Shown: in pieces, positions 27,277-36,302 of the stretch
Position numbering within the stretch: position 1 is the first letter of the stretch
Layout of the letters: each line of letters begins with the position of its first letter
Origin: JABDMH01 sp965223025
Lineage (GTDB): Bacteria; Bacteroidota; Bacteroidia; Chitinophagales; Saprospiraceae
Direction of reading: 5' to 3'
Length of the DNA stretch: 64,000 bases
NCBI GenBank assembly: GCA_965223025.1
Contig: CBDCVP010000023.1
Span: 1,674,001 to 1,738,000 of the forward strand
Position numbers and translations under genes: made by a program
Notes under the pieces: generated by a model
The model's database searches: none
Told to the model about the DNA's origin: nothing
The model's input: the letters and a program-made list of their open reading frames with translations, nothing else

Positions 27277-27480
27277 ATTATCTTCTTTAGTTATAGAGCT
27301 AATGTCTACTCCTAAAAATATCGACGATAGAAGCAATCTTGTCTTGTGTATTTTTTGGAGTTGCTCAAAAGCACTAAATAATGAAAATTATTGATGGCAT
27401 CGAAGAAAGAACCAGAGTGGTTACTTTCAAGCGGCACTAAAATTACCGAATTGAGGAAAAAGCTGAAAGGGAGTGCTCCA

Positions 27481-27894
27481 CTAAGGATTTCTCCTGGTGG
27501 CTTCTAAAGGAAAACTCGCCAGAGAAACAGCCAACTTACCTTCTAAGGTATTTTCATCAAAGATGCCCTTGACATTGACTTTGAAACCCTTGTACCTAAA
27601 GTGCCCCTTAAGGCGTTCGTCTTCAATAGATACATGATCAAGAGCCATCTTACCAAGACCGGAATCCACGATGGCCCGATATAGCATGCCTTCCCTCTCA
27701 ATGCTGATGACTCCTTCTGCATTACCAGATGGTGTGTTTCTCACAATAAAGTCCCATGTGCCGATGTAGGGATCATTGGCCAATGGAATACCCTTAATCT
27801 GTGTTTGACCGGCATTTCTTGATGAATGACAGCTGACCAACAAAAGGGAAATCAATGCTAACGGGATCAGAAGGGGGTATAAATCGCGCTTCAT
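27481..27894 (-). CDS. Small hypothetical lipoprotein
   Basis: A 137-residue lipoprotein. The ATG at 27894 is chosen: MKRDLYPLLIPLALISLLLVSC is a lipobox leader (Cys22); the 44 residues that the frame carries before it have no signal and are not used. The mature part (YIGTWDFIVRNTPSGNAEGVISIEREG, then RLKGHFRYKGFKVNVKGIFDENTLEGKL) has the beta-strand rhythm of a small lipocalin-like barrel. I do not recognise a named family. It lies 204 bases upstream of the aminotransferase on the same strand. Confidence 0.75.
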   Translation of the reverse strand: MKRDLYPLLIPLALISLLLVSCHSSRNAGQTQIKGIPLANDPYIGTWDFIVRNTPSGNAEGVISIEREGMLYRAIVDSGLGKMALDHVSIEDERLKGHFRYKGFKVNVKGIFDENTLEGKLAVSLASFPLEATRRNP

Positions 27895-28569
27895 GATAAG
27901 TAGGCTAAGATGTATGGTTGTAACGGTACAGAGCAAATAATTATTGAATGATGCGTGCAAAATTTGCGGAGATCGAAAATGTAACGAGGCAACATTTCCC
28001 TTTTTTGGCCACAGTAAGTCACCCAATAAATGGCTGCAAAATCCAACCTATTAGATTCTGACCATAGACATAAGTATTTACTTTGGAGAGCAAGGTTCTA
28101 TCGCAAGATCCTTCCTGCAGATTAGCTAGAATTTCATGGGTCCTTGGAGCCCACTTAGGCTACTTCAGAGAGGTTGAGATCTGTCTTGTAGCAAGATTTT
28201 CACTTTTGAAGTCGAGTCAAGTGGATGGATTGACCAGCTGACCAACGAGCAACTACAGACTCTTCAGACCAAGATGAGTTTGACCCAATATTTAGGGGTG
28301 ACAAATCAGGCAACTCACAAATCTTCGATCTTGATATTTTGTTCGATGATCTGTAGCTCAACAAGTACTGAGCAAGCTCTCTAGGGTGTTCTCGGTCTCT
28401 GCATCCAATTCTGGGATGCTATGCTGAGCATTCTCCTCCAAAAGCCATTGCCTCATTCATGCCGAGTGCCTACAGAGAACCAACAATGGGCTGTCATCCA
28501 TTCATAATAAATTTTTAAATTGTTGATGGATAGATAATCAGGTCTTGATTTTCGGATCGGTTTATCTCT
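27895..28569. other. 675-bp gene-free region upstream of fecI
   Basis: No supported gene, RNA or repeat. The first 132 bases are an open extension of the lipoprotein frame with no support. The rest has stops in all frames and should contain the promoters of the lipoprotein and of the sigma factor. Confidence 0.4.
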
Positions 28570-29115
28570 ATGATCATGCACAACATTGTAAGGCGATTAC
28601 ATCAAAATGATCATCAGGCATTCACAGAATTGTATGAATGCTACCATAGGAAGGTGTTCAACTTTGTGATGCGTTATGTCAAGGACGAAACTGTTTCCGT
28701 TGAATTAACTCAGCAACTATTTATCAAGTTATGGGAAAAACGAAAAATGCTGTCGATGAGTAAACCGATCGATTCCCAGGTGTTTGCAATCACGCGCAAT
28801 CTCATTATAGACACATTACGCAAAAAGGCCCGAAAGAATCTATTTGAAAGGGACTGGCGGCACAACCATCCTCTGTATGAGCACACTACAGAACAAGATG
28901 TGTTGCACTCCGAGGCTAGTCAGAGATTAGAAGAGGCCGTCAATGCATTACCACCTAGGAGAAAGAAAGTCTTCCAATTAAGCAGAAATCAGGGGCTGAC
29001 CTATAAGGAAATTGCGGAGGAATTAGTCGTATCGCCAAAAACAGTAGAGATACAAATGAGCAAAGCACTGAAAGTATTGAGAAGCAAAATGGCCTCCTTT
29101 CTCCATCCATTTTGA
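28570..29115 (+). CDS. ECF sigma factor, FecI-like (PUL regulator)
   Basis: A 181-residue sigma-70 family factor. Region 2 (about 13-85) shows AFTELYECYHRKVFNFVMRYVKDETVSVELTQQLFIKLWEKR; region 4 (about 118-170) has AVNALPPRRKKVFQLSRNQGLTYKEIAEELVVSPKTVEIQMSKALKVLR, a clear helix-turn-helix. It is of the Bacteroidota type that works with a FecR anti-sigma and an STN-bearing SusC to sense a glycan. The SusC at 30832 has that STN domain. Unlike the usual arrangement, FecR does not follow at once; 709 bases lie between. Confidence 0.93.
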   Translation: MIMHNIVRRLHQNDHQAFTELYECYHRKVFNFVMRYVKDETVSVELTQQLFIKLWEKRKMLSMSKPIDSQVFAITRNLIIDTLRKKARKNLFERDWRHNHPLYEHTTEQDVLHSEASQRLEEAVNALPPRRKKVFQLSRNQGLTYKEIAEELVVSPKTVEIQMSKALKVLRSKMASFLHPF

Positions 29116-29824
29116 GAGATTCATACCATGCCGTAATGGCAATTCATTAATCAGAATTCAGAATGAATGCCCTGGCCATTGTGGGAACCACACTTTCCAA
29201 AGAATATCACAAGGTATTTTGGAGTTCTGCTAGCCAACAAATCATAGCTCACATGCTTACAACACTTGAGTCACTCGTGATCTACAGACCAAGTGTCTCG
29301 TCTCATAAATTAGTAAGCAGCTAACTTGTTCTTTGTGCACCATCTCATCAGCTTCCAAAGCCTTACGTAGCTTCGGCTACCGCCAAGGCAGTACAAGCAA
29401 TACTCGGTTTTGCTTCTTCAATCTGGCGCACAAAATAACGGCGTTTTACTGCATACCTGTTTATGAAACGAAGGCCCAGTTTTGATTGACAAGCCAATGA
29501 TTCTCCCTCTCACCCATCCTCATCAACAGCAATGTAATTCTTGGTGGCCAAGCAAACGAACCACTACCATTCCTCAATGAATGTGCGATTGCTCACATGA
29601 CGATATCACCACTGAATCAGTTGTGATTGTGGGAGGCAGGTTCTCGACCGCACATTTTGTCCTAAATGGGATCCGTGAATCGGGAATCGACTCAATGCGC
29701 TATGATTGCCAGTAGCAAGCATTTTGGTGCAAAGGAGACAGTGATGCAGATAGGTGAAGAAAAATAGGCAGGTGAATAAGGGTGAAGTGAGGTTTCATTC
29801 GTACTTAATAAAACAGGACTACTT
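29116..29824. other. 709-bp gene-free gap between fecI and fecR
   Basis: Stops in all frames; no gene supported. It includes a short GTAGC-TTCG-GCTAC hairpin (29367-29380) and a short minus-strand frame without a start around 29370-29480 that may be a relic. Such a gap between sigma and anti-sigma genes is uncommon. Confidence 0.45.
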
Positions 29825-30766
29825 ATGGTGATTGAAGAAATCATAAAAAAATACCTTGATAAAACCGTCACAAAGAGTGAGCTAGAATTGTTGCAACATC
29901 ACTTGAAGGAGCATGATCTAAGCATCCTGAAAGACATCATGCACAAAGAGTGGTTACGTGATGAATTGCTCGATCATGACATCACTCCGGAACTGTCCAC
30001 AAAAATTTTGAAGGAAATTCAAAGTCAGACTAGATCACCGAAACGACTTCCCAGACATTATGGGATTGCTGCAGCAGCAACCGTCTTATTGGTGGCATCC
30101 ATGACCTGGTTTCTAGCCCGACCAGATGGAAATTGGCAAATTGTCGAAACGGCTTATGGTGAATGGAGGTCTATAGAATTGCCAGATGGTTCTGTGGTAA
30201 AGCTAAATGCACATTCTTTATTAAAATATCGACAAAATTCAAGCTTTGTACAGAGCAGAGAAGTTCACCTGGAGGGAGAAGCTTTTTTTGATGTCAGCAA
30301 GATGGACAACGCACCATTTAGTGTAGTTACCAAAGACCTTGAAATTGAAGTCCTTGGGACCGCATTTAACGTGAATAGTCGAGGTGAAGCCACTGAGGTT
30401 TTCCTTGAACATGGTGGTGTGAAGCTCGACCTAGGGACGGAGATAGAGCTACTCGAACCAGGAGATTTTCTGTCTTATTCATCAAAGAATCAATTGCTGG
30501 TCAAGAAATTGCGCGAAGTACCTGCAGATGAACACACCTCCTGGAAAGATGGTGTGAAGATCATGAAAGATGCCACTGTAGATGAAATTTTAGGAGAAAT
30601 TGAAGACATCTATGGTCTTGACATCGTGATAACTAGGAAGAATTTACTAAGCAAAATCAAGACAGTGGCAGTTCCCATGGACAAGTTGGAGGTAACTATT
30701 CCAATTTTGGAAAAAACGCTCAACTCCCAGGTCACCAGAAAGGGTGACAAATTGATTATTCATTAG
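29825..30766 (+). CDS. FecR-family anti-sigma factor
   Basis: A 313-residue single-pass inner-membrane anti-sigma factor. The cytoplasmic N-terminal part (1-75) binds the ECF sigma; a transmembrane helix follows at about 77-95 (GIAAAATVLLVASMTWFLA); the periplasmic FecR domain lies at about 105-205 (ETAYGEWRSIELPDGSVVKLNAHSLLKY, EVHLEGEAFFDVSKMDNAPFSVVTKDLEIEVLGTAFNV); and a C-terminal DUF4974-like STN-binding domain lies at about 245-313 (VDEILGEIEDIYGLDIVI). It relays the signal from the STN of SusC to the sigma factor at 28570. 65 bases separate it from susC. Confidence 0.93.
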   Translation: MVIEEIIKKYLDKTVTKSELELLQHHLKEHDLSILKDIMHKEWLRDELLDHDITPELSTKILKEIQSQTRSPKRLPRHYGIAAAATVLLVASMTWFLARPDGNWQIVETAYGEWRSIELPDGSVVKLNAHSLLKYRQNSSFVQSREVHLEGEAFFDVSKMDNAPFSVVTKDLEIEVLGTAFNVNSRGEATEVFLEHGGVKLDLGTEIELLEPGDFLSYSSKNQLLVKKLREVPADEHTSWKDGVKIMKDATVDEILGEIEDIYGLDIVITRKNLLSKIKTVAVPMDKLEVTIPILEKTLNSQVTRKGDKLIIH

Positions 30767-30831
30767 AAATCAAAGCGTCAATATCGAATGATTGACACTC
30801 CGAATGCAGTTAATACTTAAAAATGTGAGTT

Positions 30832-33800
30832 ATGAAATTAGGAACGTTCAAGTTAAAACCAAACGCATCATGGGTAGTTGCTTTCTTTTGGTTATATACA
30901 TTGCCACTAATGGGTACACCTCAAGAGCGACCGCTACCACAAATTCTGGATGAATTCAGCGAAAGGTTTCAAGTATTCTTTTCGTATGACTCCAAAACTG
31001 TGGGTTCAGTTAAACCTGATTTCAAGTTTGTGGAGGATGAACTTTTAAATTCTGCTGTTGATCGCTTACTGACTCCCATTGGATTTCAATATGAGTCCTT
31101 CAGCGAGACATTTTTCATCATTTACAAAGAAGGAAAGGAAGGGGATCGTAAAACCAAAAAGCTGAGAAAGCACATCAAAAGAATAGATAAATTGGGTTCT
31201 GGTGGCACATTGATGTTACACCAAAATAGCAATAGTCGCTCCTTGAGGTTGGATCGTCTTGCCAATTCAGTGGCAATGCTTACCAAAAGGGTGATGGTCA
31301 CAGGCAAGGTAACCGACAACACAGGTGAACCAATGATTGGCGTCAACATTCTGATTGAAGGGACTGATATTGGAACCGTCACTGATCTGGATGGCACCTT
31401 CACTTTAGATGTTCCAGATAACGCAACTACGCTGATCTTCTCATATACCGGATATAAGTCACAGAAGATAACTATTGGAGATCAAACATCATTTGCGATC
31501 ACTATGGAAGAAAACATCTCGTCCCTGGATGAGATTGTGGTGATAGGTTATGGTACAGCGAAGGTGCGTGATGTCACGGGATCTGTTGAAAGTGTGGATC
31601 TGGAAGCCATCGACCAACAACCCAATGTAAGTATTATGCAAGGTATTGCCGGGGCTGTACCGGGACTTAATGTGGGCCAGGTGGATAGGGCGGGTGAAAA
31701 TCCTTCCATATCCATTCGAGGACAAACTTCACTTTCCGGTGAATTGGCGCCCCTAATTGTCGTAGATGGCATCATATATCGGGGAAATTTGATTGATATC
31801 AATCCGTCTGATATAAAATCAATAGAGGTACTCAAAGATGCTAGCGCGACAGCGATCTACGGTTCTCAGGCCTCCAATGGCGTAATCCTACTGACTTCAA
31901 AAACTGGGGGCAACAAAGCCGGGAAACCGGTCATTAATTTCTCAAGCCAGATGTCAATCTCCGAACCCAGCCACGAACTTCGTGCCCAAGGTCCAGATGC
32001 TTTCATTAAAAAAGTGGAGGAGTCAGATATACAGCAAAGCCGATTAGCACCCGATTATCTGCAGCCCAATCCAGATTGGGCCCAAACTACCAACTTCAAG
32101 ACCAATCACGAAATCAATCAGTTTGAAGCGGGCAATTCATTTGATTGGTACGATCATGTGACACGTGATAACCCATTTTTGATGAAGCACAATCTCTCGA
32201 TGTCAAATTCAAATGAATTCAGCAACTATTTTGCTTCTATCGGATACACAAAACAGGATGGTAATTTGAGAGATGAATACTTTAGTCGGGTTAATGGAAG
32301 AATAAATTTAGGTACCAAAGTCACGAACTGGCTGAAAATTGATTTACAAAGCTTCCTTTCCATCAGCAGCTATGGACCTGAAACTTATAGCAACAGCGAT
32401 CGATTCATTGAGCCCTATGCTACACCTTGGGATGCGGATCGTGAATTGGTAGAGCGGCCCTACGGAAACCCTATTAATCCGCTGATAGAGGATGATGCGG
32501 AGGTTGAAGACAAACGATTGAATCTCAATGGTATTTTTACAAGCACAGTGGATTTGCCAGTAAGGGGTTTATCTTACCAATTCAGATTTGGGAACAACTA
32601 TCAATCCAATGTCGATAACGTTTTCCAACCGCATGGATTTAGCTTCCAAGGTTTTGGTTCGAAAAGGGATCAAGTCCAAAATTCATGGAGTGCAGATAAT
32701 ATTCTTACGTATAGTCGAGCTTTTGGAGATAATCACGAATTGGATGTAACCCTGCTTTATGGAGTGGAAGAACGTAATCTTAGATATACCGAGGCTCAGG
32801 GTGCAAATTTTGTCAAGAGTGTTTTAGGTTTTAATAGTCTCCAAGTAGCGGCTGCCGACCAGCAAAAAGTCTTTTCAGGAGGATGGAAGGAATCAAGCCT
32901 GTATAACATGGGTAGAATTAGTTATCGGTTTATGGATCGATATCTGGTCACAGGTACGGTGCGGCGAGATGGTTTTTCCGGCTTTAGCAAAGAAAACAAA
33001 TTTGGCATCTTTCCATCAGTGGCATTGGGATGGATCATCTCAGAAGAACCATTTTTTCAGCGTGCTCCGGAATGGCTAAGCTGGTTGAAGCTTAGAGCCT
33101 CGTATGGTGCTACAGGAAACCGGACCATAGGCAGGTATCAGATACTAGCAGAAGTAGATGGAGAACCCGGTTATGTGACCGCGGATGGAACATCTTTATT
33201 TGCCCAATGGATAAGCGCTTTGGAAAGCCCGAATCTAAAGTGGGAAAAAACCATTGGCATAAATCTGGGAGTCGATTTTAGACTCATGGAAGGAAGATTC
33301 AGCGGAAGTATAAATTATTACAATAGCAATACCTCCGATTTGTTATACGAAGTGGACATACCCGCCTTAAATCGATTCGATGTCTTTCCAGACAATCTGG
33401 GGGAAATCCATAATAAAGGCCTAGAAATCACCTTTTCCTCTGTAAACATTCGTGCACAGGATTTCAAGTGGTCCACCGACATTAGTTTCTCCCGCAACCG
33501 AAACAAAATTAATACACTCCTTGGTTTTGATGTGGATGGAGACGGACAAGAAGATGATCTCACCTCCGAAGGATTGTTTATAGGTCAGTCACTTGGCGCC
33601 ATATACGACTATACAACCGATGGTTTTTGGCAACTGAGTGATGAGATACCGAGCGGATATGAATTCGGTTCGTATAAGGTGGTTGACCTTAACAGTGACG
33701 GGAAGTGGAATGGCGATGATAGATCGATCATTGGCAACCGATTGCCAGCATACCGATTAGGCGTCAACAGTGTCATGACTTTGAAAAATTGGACCTTTCG

Positions 33801-34227
33801 GTTTTTCATTAATTCAGTACAGGGAGGTAAAAGCCGCTATCTCGGTGAAGACAATTTATACAGCTTGAGTATTTTTAATACGGAAACCCATTTTAATCAG
33901 GCGTTTCCAGAGGGATTGAATTATTGGACACCAGAAAACCCAACAGATACCAGATATCAGAGACCAGGTATTAAGGGAGCGAATGGCATACGTGGCAACC
34001 GCTACACGCAAAGAAACTTTGTTCGTTTACGGGACGCATCTTTGTCCTATTCCCTCGGTGCAGAAACACTAAAATCAATCGAAAGCTTGAGAGTGACCCT
34101 AAGCGGTAGAAACTTATTTACCATGACCGACTGGCCTGGCTGGGACCCGGAAACGGGAGTTGGTATCAATGATCAGGGGAGACCAGTGATGCGAAGTTAC
34201 AGCATTGGATTGGATCTATCTTTTTAG
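30832..34227 (+). CDS. SusC-like TonB-dependent outer-membrane transporter with STN domain
   Basis: A 1131-residue SusC-family importer for oligosaccharides. After the signal peptide (1-27) comes a secretin/TonB STN domain (about 35-105, LPQILDEFSERFQVFFSYDSK to ETFFIIYK), which contacts FecR; then a CarboxypepD_reg-like domain (about 155-230, VTGKVTDNTGEPMIGVNILIEG); the motif SLDEIVVIGYGTAKVRDVTGSV; the plug (SIRGQTSLSGELAPLIVVDG, DIKSIEVLKDASATAIYGSQASNGVILLTSK); and the barrel to the end SIGLDLSF. An STN means it also signals to the FecI/FecR pair upstream. It pairs with the SusD 46 bases downstream. Confidence 0.95.
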   Translation: MKLGTFKLKPNASWVVAFFWLYTLPLMGTPQERPLPQILDEFSERFQVFFSYDSKTVGSVKPDFKFVEDELLNSAVDRLLTPIGFQYESFSETFFIIYKEGKEGDRKTKKLRKHIKRIDKLGSGGTLMLHQNSNSRSLRLDRLANSVAMLTKRVMVTGKVTDNTGEPMIGVNILIEGTDIGTVTDLDGTFTLDVPDNATTLIFSYTGYKSQKITIGDQTSFAITMEENISSLDEIVVIGYGTAKVRDVTGSVESVDLEAIDQQPNVSIMQGIAGAVPGLNVGQVDRAGENPSISIRGQTSLSGELAPLIVVDGIIYRGNLIDINPSDIKSIEVLKDASATAIYGSQASNGVILLTSKTGGNKAGKPVINFSSQMSISEPSHELRAQGPDAFIKKVEESDIQQSRLAPDYLQPNPDWAQTTNFKTNHEINQFEAGNSFDWYDHVTRDNPFLMKHNLSMSNSNEFSNYFASIGYTKQDGNLRDEYFSRVNGRINLGTKVTNWLKIDLQSFLSISSYGPETYSNSDRFIEPYATPWDADRELVERPYGNPINPLIEDDAEVEDKRLNLNGIFTSTVDLPVRGLSYQFRFGNNYQSNVDNVFQPHGFSFQGFGSKRDQVQNSWSADNILTYSRAFGDNHELDVTLLYGVEERNLRYTEAQGANFVKSVLGFNSLQVAAADQQKVFSGGWKESSLYNMGRISYRFMDRYLVTGTVRRDGFSGFSKENKFGIFPSVALGWIISEEPFFQRAPEWLSWLKLRASYGATGNRTIGRYQILAEVDGEPGYVTADGTSLFAQWISALESPNLKWEKTIGINLGVDFRLMEGRFSGSINYYNSNTSDLLYEVDIPALNRFDVFPDNLGEIHNKGLEITFSSVNIRAQDFKWSTDISFSRNRNKINTLLGFDVDGDGQEDDLTSEGLFIGQSLGAIYDYTTDGFWQLSDEIPSGYEFGSYKVVDLNSDGKWNGDDRSIIGNRLPAYRLGVNSVMTLKNWTFRFFINSVQGGKSRYLGEDNLYSLSIFNTETHFNQAFPEGLNYWTPENPTDTRYQRPGIKGANGIRGNRYTQRNFVRLRDASLSYSLGAETLKSIESLRVTLSGRNLFTMTDWPGWDPETGVGINDQGRPVMRSYSIGLDLSF

Positions 34228-34273
34228 TAGACAAGAGAGAAACTTGATTTTACGAAATACAAATACGACAACC

Positions 34274-36001
34274 ATGAAGAATTTCACATATAGATCTTTA
34301 GCATTTGCAGGCCTTTTATGTCTAACATTTTTTTCTTCTTGCGATGAGGATGCTTTTTTAGAAACTCAACCCATTGACTTCTTTTCTCCAGAAAATTCAT
34401 TTGGATCAGCCGAGGATTTTGAAGCGGCTGTCATAAACTTGCATAGCAGGATGCGCGATGATTTTCATTCCGATGATGATGAAGATCTTTTTCCATCAGC
34501 TGGAGTCCAAGCCACTGATATTTTTTATCTGCATAAAAATATTGGTTTCAAAACCGACATATCTTCCATTTACCTGCCGACGAACAATCTTATGCTCAAT
34601 GCTCTTTGGGCCCCGGCGTATCGGATTATTTTCGATGCCAATGTCATCATTGGCAGAGCTCCTTCCGAGAATAATCAATTGACTGCAGACGAGAGAAGGT
34701 TATTTATTGCGGAGGCAAAGTTTTTTAGAGGTCTATGCTATAAAATGCTGGCTAATCTTTTCGGTGGTGTGCCCCTCGTCTTGGAAGAAACCAAATCACC
34801 AAATAGAGATTTTATCCGGGCCACAAGGGAGGAGGTTTATCAACATGCGGCATTGGATTTAGAAGAAGCCTCCAAGAATCTCCCAGACATTGATGATGTG
34901 GAGGACCATCGTGTTGGTAATCTGGCAGCTTACCACGTGATATCAGAAGTGTATATTTCTCTCAATAGATGGCAAGATGCGATTAATGCGGCATCTACTG
35001 TCATAGATCATCCCAGTACCGCCCTAATGACTGAGCGTTTTGGCACCAGGGCCAACGAAAAATTTCTGATACCTCAGTACGATACTGACGTATATTGGGA
35101 CTTATTCAGACAAGGAAATCAGAATCGATCAAGTGGAAATAGTGAAGCACTGTGGGTTTTGCAATACGAATGGGAAACGCCCGGTGGCTTTGAGGCGAGT
35201 CAATCGGGTGGGCCATTATTAGAACGAATCTTTTCTCCACGCCTCTGGCAAGCCAAAGTCGAAAACAACAATGGAAAAACGAAACCGCTGGTGCCAAAGC
35301 CCAACGCTTTTACCGGTGGTCGAAGCTCTGGATTTCTGCGCCCCACGCATTTTTTCTTTCATACTTTATGGGACCGTAGTGGATTTGGTCAGGATATTCG
35401 CAACTCTGATGCCAACATTGTCAGGGATTTTCTCGTAAGAAATCCAGACAGTGATCACAATGGCAAATGGGCTTTGAAAGATAATCTGCCCGTGCGATTG
35501 GCAAGCCTTAATGACACCACTCGAAATTTTTATCCTTGGATGACTAAGGTCTCCACACCAGGCAACCAACCAGCCCCAGCTTTTGTAGCTAACCCATCGG
35601 TTGAGGGAGAAGTTTCATGGAGCCATCACGCTTTCCGTGAAAAGTATGCCATAAGAATGGCAGAAACCTATTTGTTGAGAGCTGAAGGATATTTGGGAGC
35701 AGGCAATTTGGATATGGCTGCTGAAGATATTAACACGGTCAGGAGGCGAGCTCAAGCACCTGAGATTTCACCTGATCAAGTAAACATAGATTACATCCTA
35801 GATGAAAGAGCACGCGAATTGTATGTGGAGGAATTTCGTTTGTTGACCCTAGCTCGGTTGGGATTATTGGTGGAAAGAACCCAAAAATATAATTCGGTGA
35901 ATGGCCCAAATTACCAGGATCACCACAATTTGTGGCCGATTCCATTTAGTGAAATGGAGAAAAATCTGGAGGGAAATTTGGAGCAGAATCCGGGATATTG
36001 A
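34274..36001 (+). CDS. SusD/RagB-like nutrient-binding lipoprotein
   Basis: A 575-residue surface lipoprotein that forms the lid of the SusC barrel and binds the glycan. The ATG at 34274 is chosen; it gives the lipobox leader MKNFTYRSLAFAGLLCLTFFSSC (Cys23). The longer frame overlaps susC and lacks a start. The fold is tetratricopeptide-like: FLETQPIDFFSPENSF, FRGLCYKMLANLFGGVPLVLEET, VYISLNRWQDAINAA, YAIRMAETYLLRAEGYLGAGNLDMAAEDINTVRRRA, and the closing FRLLTLARLG to LWPIPFSEMEKN, which are standard SusD blocks. Substrate unknown; the sulfatase next door suggests a sulfated glycan. Confidence 0.95.
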   Translation: MKNFTYRSLAFAGLLCLTFFSSCDEDAFLETQPIDFFSPENSFGSAEDFEAAVINLHSRMRDDFHSDDDEDLFPSAGVQATDIFYLHKNIGFKTDISSIYLPTNNLMLNALWAPAYRIIFDANVIIGRAPSENNQLTADERRLFIAEAKFFRGLCYKMLANLFGGVPLVLEETKSPNRDFIRATREEVYQHAALDLEEASKNLPDIDDVEDHRVGNLAAYHVISEVYISLNRWQDAINAASTVIDHPSTALMTERFGTRANEKFLIPQYDTDVYWDLFRQGNQNRSSGNSEALWVLQYEWETPGGFEASQSGGPLLERIFSPRLWQAKVENNNGKTKPLVPKPNAFTGGRSSGFLRPTHFFFHTLWDRSGFGQDIRNSDANIVRDFLVRNPDSDHNGKWALKDNLPVRLASLNDTTRNFYPWMTKVSTPGNQPAPAFVANPSVEGEVSWSHHAFREKYAIRMAETYLLRAEGYLGAGNLDMAAEDINTVRRRAQAPEISPDQVNIDYILDERARELYVEEFRLLTLARLGLLVERTQKYNSVNGPNYQDHHNLWPIPFSEMEKNLEGNLEQNPGY

Positions 36002-36302
36002 TTTTCAATCATTATTGAGCACTGGGGTATACTCCTTTGCAAGAGTCAGATTATAATAGCTACAATAGTAACATGCTGGAAAACCTCGTTGCTCTGCTAA
36101 GGTGGCAACTCATTCTGACAGAGATGGATGTCGATCGGCTTAATGTGATGTCGATCTTCATTCCAAATCTGGCTGGAAATTCAAGGCACCAGCTGGTAGC
36201 TCACCGCAGTTAGGTGTTGCTAGAAATCAGTCATATCATTGAAGAAATATCCGATTCCTAGAATGAGCAGAACCTTATTAGAATATTACATAAGGAAAAA
36301 AT
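36002..36302. other. 301-bp gap between susD and sulfatase
   Basis: No gene or structure recognised. It holds a short TCAAT-CATT-ATTGA inverted repeat close after the susD stop but no T run, so it is not called a terminator. The sulfatase may have its own promoter here. Confidence 0.4.

Noticed and set aside
27895..28026. 44-residue N-terminal extension of the small lipoprotein
   Set aside because: It would bury the lipobox signal peptide inside the protein.
34205..34273. Upstream extension of the SusD frame overlapping susC
   Set aside because: Alternative start codon; the ATG at 34274 gives a standard lipobox leader.
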